DNA of 20,259 nt from Actinomycetota bacterium (GTDB taxonomy: Bacteria; Actinomycetota; Acidimicrobiia; Acidimicrobiales; CADCSY01), in contig JAHWJR010000007.1 of NCBI GenBank assembly GCA_019348335.1, positions 6,967-27,225 of the forward strand. Reading direction: 5' to 3'. The translations under genes and the position numbers were made by a program. Shown here one piece after another: positions 7,328-12,360 of the stretch; position 1 is the first letter of the stretch, and every line of letters starts with the position of its first letter. Below the pieces are notes generated by a model. The model saw only the letters and a program-made list of their open reading frames with translations. It was not told where the DNA came from and did not search any database.

Positions 7328-7564
7328 TCAGGCTCGGTCCTTCACTCCCTCGACACCGGCCATCCCGGCGCAGTGGGCGCAGCAGAAGATCTGACCGCTG
7401 GCCTCGACGCCGTGCCCCACGACACGGCAGCCGCAGTGGTTGCAACTGGGCGCCACGGCGTGGATGGCGCACTCGAAGCTGTCGAAGGTCCGGGTGGTGC
7501 CGTCGGAGGAGACCACCTGGAACGCCTTGTCGTAGTCGTTGCCGCAGACATCGCAGGTGGCCAT
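7328..7564 (-). CDS. Cys-rich zinc-binding small protein, metallothionein-like
   Basis: 78 residues from ATG at 7564, with a purine-rich AGAGAGGAA upstream; an upstream in-frame extension to 7639 was dropped because it has no conserved look and reaches toward the neighbouring stop. There are two cysteine modules: CDVC near residue 4, then SFECAIHAVAPSC, HCGCRVVGHG and FCCAHC. The ten cysteines plus histidines should bind zinc or another soft metal, as in treble-clef or metallothionein-like proteins. I recall similar actinobacterial proteins opening MATCDVCGNDYDKAF, often annotated as metallothionein or hypothetical; this is memory, not a search. No catalytic residues are visible. It sits between the SRPBCC gene and the HAD gene on one strand. 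Confidence 0.75.
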   Translation of the reverse strand: MATCDVCGNDYDKAFQVVSSDGTTRTFDSFECAIHAVAPSCNHCGCRVVGHGVEASGQIFCCAHCAGMAGVEGVKDRA

Positions 7565-7617
7565 CTCCGATTCCTCTCTCTCGCTTCCGTCTAGTACGCG
7601 TTCGTGCCGAACCCGGA

Positions 7618-8067
7618 CTAGCGGACCTCGCCCCGCCAAGCGCCGGTCTCCGCCCCACGGCTCTCGATGAACTCCTTGAAGCGCTCCAGGTCGCCCTTGA
7701 CCCGGCGCTTCACCACGCCGAGCTTGTCGCCGGCCTGCTCGACCGCGCCCTCGGGGTCGTAGTCCAACTCGAGCAGGATGCGAGTCCGGTTCGGGTCCGG
7801 TGCGTCGAAGGTGACGACACCTCCCTGGTCCGGCCCGTCGACCGCTCGCCAGGCGATCCGCTGGTCGGGGACCTGCTCGGTGATCTCGGCATCGAACTCA
7901 CGCTTCACGCCGCCGATCTCGGTCCGCCAGTGCGTTCGCGTGTCGGTGACCTGGCGAACCTCCTCGACGCCCTCCATGAACTGCGGGAACGACTCGAACT
8001 GAGTCCACTGGTCGTATGCGGTTCGGACGGGCACGTTGACCTCGATGGTCTCGTCGACGACGCTCAT
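7618..8067 (-). CDS. SRPBCC/cyclase-dehydrase family protein
   Basis: 149 residues from ATG at 8067, chosen for the strong AGGAGGAATTC Shine-Dalgarno region in front of it. The opening SVVDETIEVNVPVRTAYDQW and the following FESFPQFMEGVEEV are the first strand and helix of the START/SRPBCC (COQ10-like polyketide cyclase) fold, a hydrophobic-cavity ligand-binding domain. The rest (GGVVTFDAPDPNRTRILLEL and a C-terminal helix GDLERFKEFIESRG) completes a single domain of usual length. Members of this actinobacterial type often lie near stress genes, but no substrate is known for this one. The distance to the next gene downstream is 53 bases, so co-transcription is possible. Confidence 0.85.
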   Translation of the reverse strand: MSVVDETIEVNVPVRTAYDQWTQFESFPQFMEGVEEVRQVTDTRTHWRTEIGGVKREFDAEITEQVPDQRIAWRAVDGPDQGGVVTFDAPDPNRTRILLELDYDPEGAVEQAGDKLGVVKRRVKGDLERFKEFIESRGAETGAWRGEVR

Positions 8068-8099
8068 GAATTCCTCCTGGGTTGTCTCACCGTTGACCA

Positions 8100-8115
8100 C
8101 CGTCTACCCAGACGG
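8100..8115. terminator. Weak hairpin between baeRF2 gene and SRPBCC gene
   Basis: CCGTCT/AGACGG, 6 bp with a 4-base loop, lies 10 bases after the stop of the baeRF2 gene and 32 bases before the SRPBCC start. It could end transcription of the upstream gene or partly attenuate it. No U-tract follows, so the call is tentative. Confidence 0.3.
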
Positions 8116-8125
8116 GCGCCGGGCC

Positions 8126-9247
8126 TCACGGGGCCCACCGGAGCAACGCACCCATACCACCGGCTGGGGCATGCTCTGACGGCACGATCCGCACGCCGGC
8201 GCCAGCGCCCAGCGCGGCCCGGATCACGACGTCGACCAGGGGCGCCTGCTCCGGCGCCTCCACTCCCATTGCGCCGAGATCGTCCCGACTGGCACCGACG
8301 TGCAACGGCTCGGGGCCGAACCATGCCGGGGTCTCCTCGATGCCGGAGGCGATCAAGAGCCCCTCGGCCTGACCGAGCGCCAACGCACCGAGGGTGGCTG
8401 CGGCACCTTCGACGGCCCGGTCGTTCTGACCCCGCTCCTCGGCGAACTTCTCGAGCACCTGGGCGGTCTCCTCGGCGACACGTTCGCCCACCAACCGAGT
8501 GACCTCCGCTTCGATCGCCGGCCCGGAGCCGTCGGCCGACCGGCCGCCACCGGCCTCGACCAGCGTTCCGGCGACACGATCGGGTACGGCTTCGCGCAGC
8601 AACTGGATGGCCCGGACGTCGCCACCCAGCACCACCAGCCGGGCGTTGACCCGGTCCACCAACTCGACCAGCTCTTCGGCTACGTCAGCCGCGTTGTCCT
8701 CCCAGGTGTTCTCGGCGCGCTGCTGGAACCGGCGCTGCGACCATCCGCCCGGCCCGACCTTGCGCAACGGGTAGTCCTCGCCCCCCGCCTCGCGATGGAG
8801 GTCGGGCCCCTGGCGGCGAACGGCCACCAGGTCGGCTCCTTGGCGATCGGTCAGGACGACGACGTGGGGTGGCGACGCCTGGCGCCATTCGAGCAGCGGC
8901 AGCAGCGCCGGGAGAGGCCCCCATTGGGCGAGGTCGCCCGGCAGCGGTTCAGGGTCGTGCTCGAGGTGGCGGATGCCCGTCGTGTCGGCGATCACCGCCA
9001 GGGCCTGCCCCTGCAGGTGTGCGCTGGGCACCACGCCATCGACCGCCTCCAGCACCTGTTCGCCGGCACCCTGCTCCGCCAGCGAGGCGCGAAGGGTCTT
9101 CCAGCGTCGCTCCACCCGGGGGCCGGCGTTGTCCACCGCCGCCTCCGTCGTGAGGTAGATGCTGGCGTAGGGGCCCGGGGAGGCTGCCAGGTCGGCCAGC
9201 TCGGGCGCGGCGACGAACGTGTCGGGAATCAGGCCAGAGGTCTCCAT
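8126..9247 (-). CDS. baeRF2-domain protein, Rv2629/Balon-related ribosome-associated factor
   Basis: 373 residues from ATG at 9247 with GGAAAGGA in front; a longer upstream extension overlaps the divergent gene and looks non-coding. The length equals that of M. tuberculosis Rv2629 (about 374). Recognisable blocks include PGPYASIYLTTEAA near the N-terminus, the central RRFQQRAENTWEDNA helix followed by ELVDRVNARLVVLGGDVRAI, and EGLLIASGIEE and VRIVPSEHAP near the end. These match bacterial homologues of archaeo-eukaryotic release factor 1 (baeRF family 2). Balon, in Psychrobacter, and its mycobacterial relative Msmeg1130 bind the ribosomal A site during hibernation. Rv2629 belongs to the dormancy regulon. 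Ribosome binding here is inference. The N-terminal GGQ motif of true release factors is not seen. Confidence 0.85.
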   Translation of the reverse strand: METSGLIPDTFVAAPELADLAASPGPYASIYLTTEAAVDNAGPRVERRWKTLRASLAEQGAGEQVLEAVDGVVPSAHLQGQALAVIADTTGIRHLEHDPEPLPGDLAQWGPLPALLPLLEWRQASPPHVVVLTDRQGADLVAVRRQGPDLHREAGGEDYPLRKVGPGGWSQRRFQQRAENTWEDNAADVAEELVELVDRVNARLVVLGGDVRAIQLLREAVPDRVAGTLVEAGGGRSADGSGPAIEAEVTRLVGERVAEETAQVLEKFAEERGQNDRAVEGAAATLGALALGQAEGLLIASGIEETPAWFGPEPLHVGASRDDLGAMGVEAPEQAPLVDVVIRAALGAGAGVRIVPSEHAPAGGMGALLRWAP

Positions 9248-9314
9248 GCCGGCATCCTTTCCGGGGGTGACCGCCGTCAAGCATGTCCCGGTCACGACCG
9301 GCGAGGATGTGACC

Positions 9315-10049
9315 ATGGCCGACGCCGACGCCACCCCCCCCACCCTCGACGGTGATCCCGATGACGAGCCCAGCCGCCGGGAACGTGCCGCCGCGCTGGT
9401 CGAGCAGCGTCTGGACGTGCCCATGGCCGTCCTGGCCGTGGTCTGGGCAGGACTGGTGGCCTACGAGCTGATCGCGCCCGCCGGCCAGCGCGACGAGCTG
9501 GCGCTGGTCGGCAACGTCATCTGGGCACTGTTCGTCGTGGAGTTCGGCGTCAAGCTGTGGGTGTCGGGCAACCCGGTGCGGTTCGTGCGTCGCCGCTGGC
9601 CCTCGGTGCTGTTCCTGGTGCTCCCGGCCCTGCGCGTGCTGCGCGTCGTACGGGCGTTGCGTGCGCTCCGGCTGCTCCCGGCCGCTCGCGTGGTGGGATC
9701 GTCGTACCGCGCCATCGGCACCGCTCGGTCGCTTCTCGGGGGGCGGCTCGTCTTCCTCGTGGTCACGAGCGCGGTGGTGGTCTTCTCCGGCGGCCAGCTC
9801 CTCTTCCTGACCGAACGGCTCGCCGACGGCCGTGGTCCGGGCCTCGGCGAGACCCTGTGGTGGTCCGCCAACCTGGCACTGAGCGGCAACCTGGTCTTCG
9901 AGCCGGTGTCGCTGCTCAGCCGGCTGGTTTCGGTGATCCTAAGCATCTACGCCGTGGTGGTGTTCGCAACGGTGGCCGCCGCCCTCGGCGCCTTCCTGAT
10001 CGAGTCCCGGGCGGAGCGGGCGACGGCCGAGGACGAGGCGACGCCGTAG
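9315..10049 (+). CDS. Voltage-sensor ion-channel-like membrane protein lacking a canonical filter
   Basis: 244 residues from ATG at 9315, preceded by GAGGA. Segments in order: S1 about 36-54, S2 about 65-83 with acidic FVVEFGVKLW, S3/S4 about 96-127, S5 about 144-166, pore region about 176-196, S6 about 203-229. S4 has arginines at every third position (R107, R110, R113, R116, R119), the classic voltage sensor. Potassium channels carry TVGYG after the pore helix; here that place reads ETLWWSANLALSGNLVFEP, with no GYG. It is probably a channel or voltage-sensing protein of the VGIC superfamily, with unknown ion. The divergent baeRF2 gene starts 67 bases away. A 24-residue acidic N-terminus and a charged C-terminus are cytoplasmic. 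Confidence 0.8.
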   Translation: MADADATPPTLDGDPDDEPSRRERAAALVEQRLDVPMAVLAVVWAGLVAYELIAPAGQRDELALVGNVIWALFVVEFGVKLWVSGNPVRFVRRRWPSVLFLVLPALRVLRVVRALRALRLLPAARVVGSSYRAIGTARSLLGGRLVFLVVTSAVVVFSGGQLLFLTERLADGRGPGLGETLWWSANLALSGNLVFEPVSLLSRLVSVILSIYAVVVFATVAAALGAFLIESRAERATAEDEATP

Positions 10050-10123
10050 GCACCCGGCGTCATCCGGCCACCACCCCGGCGCCGAAGGAGTGCTGTCTCC
10101 CCGTTCCTCCGAAAGGTACTTCC

Positions 10124-10228
10124 ATGCGCAGGATGCTCTCCGTGACCACCGTGGCCGTGTGTGCGCTGGGCTAGTCCCTCGCCGCGCCGGCCTCGGCGCA
10201 GGGCCCTCAGGGATCCCGTGGCTCCGAC
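10124..10228 (+). pseudogene. Signal-peptide reading frame interrupted by in-frame TAG
   Basis: From ATG at 10124 the frame reads MRRMLSVTTVAVCALG, then TAG at 10172-10174, then SLAAPASAQG in the same frame. Joined, these form a textbook Sec signal peptide with cleavage after ASA. The frame stays open to the end of the following CHRD-like coding region. AAAGGT lies about 7 bases upstream of the ATG. The interruption is a nonsense mutation, a sequencing or assembly error, or a stop read through in vivo; reassignment of TAG is unlikely because several neighbouring genes end in TAG. Confidence 0.65.
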
Positions 10229-10786
10229 GTGCTTCGGGCGGACCTCCAGCCGGTTCCCCACGACCCCACGGCCGACGCCGGCTCCAACGTCACCGGACGC
10301 GCCAAGCTCGTGATCAAGGACGGCCAGGTGCGCGTCTCGCTCAAGGCCAACGGCCTGAGCCCGGACCTTCCCCACGCCATGCACATCCACGGTGAGCTGC
10401 AGGCCCGCAACGAGTGCCCCTCGCTGGCGGCCGACGACAACGGTGACGGCCTCATCGACACGCTCGAGGGTCTTCCGGCTTACGGCCCCATCGACGTCTC
10501 CCTCACCACCTCCGGTGGAACCAGCGGCGAGTTCTCCGACGCCCTGGCCCTCGACCGCTTCCCGGTGGCCGACAAGAACGGCACCCTGCGTTACAAGCGG
10601 ACGATCGCCATTCCCTCGGAGTTCATCAATGCCCTGGACGACCTGCACATCGTCGTCCACGGTGCCGACCTGAACGGCAACGGCGCCTACGACTTCGAGG
10701 CCGGCACCTCGTCGCTCTCCGGCCCCGTCGGAGCCCCCGTGCCCCTGGAGGCCGAGCTTCCCGTGGCCTGCGGCACCATCGGCTGA
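10229..10786 (+). CDS. CHRD-like domain protein with an EF-hand loop (normally exported)
   Basis: 185 residues if read from GTG at 10229, the first possible start after the in-frame TAG; the natural start is probably ATG at 10124. The fold resembles CHRD/SOD-like beta-sandwich proteins: strand-rich N-terminus, LPHAMHIHGEL, and a C-terminal VPLEAELPVAC. Two calcium-type loops are seen: DDNGDGLIDTLE from 10433 (D1, N3, D5, G6, I8, D9, E12, a perfect EF-hand loop) and DLNGNGAYDFEA from 10667, which lacks the last acidic residue. Two cysteines (NECPS and VACG) could form a disulfide outside the cell. Function is unknown; secretion and calcium binding are inferred. No clear Shine-Dalgarno precedes GTG 10229. 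Confidence 0.65.
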   Translation: MLRADLQPVPHDPTADAGSNVTGRAKLVIKDGQVRVSLKANGLSPDLPHAMHIHGELQARNECPSLAADDNGDGLIDTLEGLPAYGPIDVSLTTSGGTSGEFSDALALDRFPVADKNGTLRYKRTIAIPSEFINALDDLHIVVHGADLNGNGAYDFEAGTSSLSGPVGAPVPLEAELPVACGTIG

Positions 10787-10804
10787 TCGACGGCCGTACG
10801 GATC

Positions 10805-10837
10805 GAGAGAGGCGCCCACCCGCCGGGCGCCTCTCTC
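10805..10837. terminator. Strong 13-bp hairpin terminator
   Basis: GAGAGAGGCGCCC pairs perfectly with GGGCGCCTCTCTC around a 7-base loop (10818-10824). It lies 19 bases after the plus-strand stop at 10786 and 18 bases from the minus-strand stop at 10855, so it can serve both converging genes. It has no U-tract, as usual in GC-rich actinobacteria. Confidence 0.8.
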
Positions 10838-10854
10838 TCGCGCGTCAGGGCTGA

Positions 10855-11574
10855 TCAGGGCCGCATGACCTCGAGGGCCACGGCGTGTTCACAACCCGAG
10901 CGGCGCCCGGCCTCCTCGGCCAGCGTTCGCAGCCAGGTGTCGGCATCGGTCCCGACGTGGTCGAGGTAGCTGCGGTGCTCGTGCAGCGAACGGATCCCCT
11001 GGTCGAGGAACCCGGTGACGTCGACCGAGTGCGTGGCGAGGGGTGAGCCGCTGAAGCACGCCATGGCCACGCCGTCCCAGGGCTCGAGCCCCTCGGCGAC
11101 CAGCTCCCGGAAGATCCACCGGTTGGCGGCGTCGCGGACGGCGTCGAGCACGGCCAGGCCGACGTGGCGGTGGTCGGCCATGTTGAACGAAGGGCCGCCC
11201 CACGAATCGTGGCGGTTCAGGGTCAGCACCACGTGCGGCCGGTGACGGCGGATGGCGCCGGCGAAGTCGCGACGCAGCGCCAACCCGTACTCCACGACGC
11301 CGTCCGAATGGTCGAGGAACTCGACGTCGTCGACACCGACGACTGCCGCGCTGTTCCGCTGCTCCTGCTCCCGGAGGGCCGCGGCCTCCTCGGGAGGGAC
11401 GTCACCCAGCCCCGCCTCCCCACGGGTGGCCAGGACATAGGTCACGTGGCGCCCTTCCGAGGTCCACCGGGCGACGGCGCTGGCGGCCCCGTATTCGAGG
11501 TCGTCGGGGTGCGCGACGAGGGCCAGGGCCCGCTCCCAGTCGTCGGGCAGGGGAACCAGGTCGGTGGCGGGCAT
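10855..11574 (-). CDS. PIG-L/LmbE family deacetylase (MshB/Mca-like)
   Basis: 239 residues from ATG at 11574, preceded by GGGAGGAGCG; an alternative GTG at 11598 overlaps the MerR stop as GTGA but has a weaker signal. The zinc site is visible: AHPDD with H22, D24 and D25, and ADHRHVG with H134 and H136. These metal-dependent N-acetyl-sugar deacetylases remove acetyl from GlcNAc-type conjugates; MshB and Mca of actinobacteria work in mycothiol synthesis and detoxification, and others act on glycolipids or antibiotics. Substrate is not set by sequence. Tight linkage to a metal-type MerR regulator suggests metal- or thiol-stress control (inference). Confidence 0.87.
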   Translation of the reverse strand: MPATDLVPLPDDWERALALVAHPDDLEYGAASAVARWTSEGRHVTYVLATRGEAGLGDVPPEEAAALREQEQRNSAAVVGVDDVEFLDHSDGVVEYGLALRRDFAGAIRRHRPHVVLTLNRHDSWGGPSFNMADHRHVGLAVLDAVRDAANRWIFRELVAEGLEPWDGVAMACFSGSPLATHSVDVTGFLDQGIRSLHEHRSYLDHVGTDADTWLRTLAEEAGRRSGCEHAVALEVMRP

Positions 11575-11594
11575 CGCTCCTCCCACTGGGCTGG

Positions 11595-11999
11595 TCACGG
11601 GGCGCTCTTCTGGCGCACGTGTTCGATCAGGCCGCAGATGGCCCCCTCGCCGGAGGCGTCCCGTGCCCGCTGCTCCAGGGCGACGAGCTCGCCCCGGAGC
11701 CGGTGGAGCTCGTCGAGTCGTTGGTCGATGTCGGCGACCTCGCGGCTGATCACGGTACGGACGTAGGCGCAAGGAGCCTGTCCCCCGTCTCGCAGGGCGA
11801 GGATCTCCCGGACCTCGTCCAGGGCCAGGCCCAGGCGTTGGGCTGCTTTGATGAAGCCCAGCCGCTCGGCGTCGGCCTCGTCGTAGACCCGGTAGCCGGA
11901 AGAGCTGCGGGCCGGCTCCGGGAGCAGGCCGATCGACTCGTAGTACCGAATGGTCTTGGGGTTGACGCCCAGTTGCTGGCCCAACTCGCCGATCTGCAT
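11595..11999 (-). CDS. MerR-family metal-responsive transcriptional regulator
   Basis: 134 residues from ATG at 11999. It opens MQIGELGQQLGVNPKTIRYY and continues ESIGLLPEPARSSSGYRVYD, the MerR winged helix; a long dimer helix follows. Metal ligands as in ZntR/CadR-type members are C77 (GGQAPCAYV) at the start of the dimer helix, C122 (GAICGLIEH) in the metal loop, and H127. CueR-type copper sensors have a CxC-like pair in the loop; here there is one cysteine plus histidine, which looks more like zinc, cadmium or lead sensing, but the downstream divergent genes look copper-type. It is divergent from the CopZ-like/ATPase pair, over two matching dyads. MerR activators bend promoters with long spacers, as seen at 12061-12091. 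Confidence 0.9.
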   Translation of the reverse strand: MQIGELGQQLGVNPKTIRYYESIGLLPEPARSSSGYRVYDEADAERLGFIKAAQRLGLALDEVREILALRDGGQAPCAYVRTVISREVADIDQRLDELHRLRGELVALEQRARDASGEGAICGLIEHVRQKSAP

Positions 12000-12019
12000 G
12001 GCTGTTCTCCCTCCACTGA

Positions 12020-12039
12020 CCTTCCTCTTGGCTGGAAGG
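12020..12039. promoter_or_regulatory. Candidate MerR operator, site B
   Basis: CCTTCC-TCTTGGCT-GGAAGG, perfect 6-bp arms with 8 central bases, 21 bases upstream of the MerR start at 11999 and centred 44 bases from site A. On the plus strand CTGACC (12016-12021) and TACTTC (12041-12046) flank it at exactly 19 bases, which may make a second weak promoter for the metal-pump genes; it could equally be autoregulation of the merR gene. Confidence 0.6.
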
Positions 12040-12060
12040 GTACTTCCGTGGCGGTGCAGG

Positions 12061-12091
12061 TTGCCTTCCAGCTAGCTGGAACCTCTACCGT
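12061..12091 (+). promoter_or_regulatory. MerR-type promoter with operator site A
   Basis: A -35-like TTGCCT (12061-12066) and a -10-like TACCGT (12086-12091) are 19 bases apart, the over-long spacer typical of MerR-activated promoters. Within the spacer lies the 16-base perfect palindrome TTCCAGCTAGCTGGAA (12066-12081), whose extended arms CCTTCC and GGAACC (12064-12083) copy site B. Transcription would run into the CopZ-like gene 35 bases downstream. Confidence 0.8.
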
Positions 12092-12126
12092 GGCACCGAA
12101 CATCGGCGAGCAGAACAGGAGACGTC

Positions 12127-12360
12127 GTGAGCGAGCAACTGGTGCTCCACGTGAGAGGTATGACCTGCGGCGGCTGCGAGAACCGGGTCGAGAAGGTGCT
12201 CGGCCGCCTCGACGGCGTCCGGAGCGCCACCGCCGACCACCGGGCCGGGCACGTGCGGGTTCTGGTCGACCCGGCGCGGACACCGGTCGACGCAGTGGTC
12301 GAGGCAATCACGACGGCGGGCTACGACGTTGTCCCCCCGGCCGGTGAGCAGGACCGATGA
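12127..12360 (+). CDS. CopZ-like heavy-metal-associated domain protein
   Basis: 77 residues from GTG at 12127 with AGGAG upstream. It is a single HMA domain: VRGMTCGGCENRVEKVLGRL with metal-binding C14 and C17 in the MxCxxC motif, then a strand-rich region ending TTAGYDVVPP. Such soluble chaperones carry copper(I) or another soft metal to a P1B ATPase. The gene overlaps the ATPase start as ATGA, so the two are coupled and stoichiometrically made. It lies directly after the MerR-type promoter. The metal is presumed copper-like but not proved, because the partner pump has an altered motif. Confidence 0.9.
   Translation: MSEQLVLHVRGMTCGGCENRVEKVLGRLDGVRSATADHRAGHVRVLVDPARTPVDAVVEAITTAGYDVVPPAGEQDR

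Noticed and set aside
10172..10174. TAG read as a sense codon through a changed genetic code
   Set aside because: Several neighbouring genes end normally in TAG (for example at 6605, 10049, 15227 and the permease at 16530), so reassignment is not supported.
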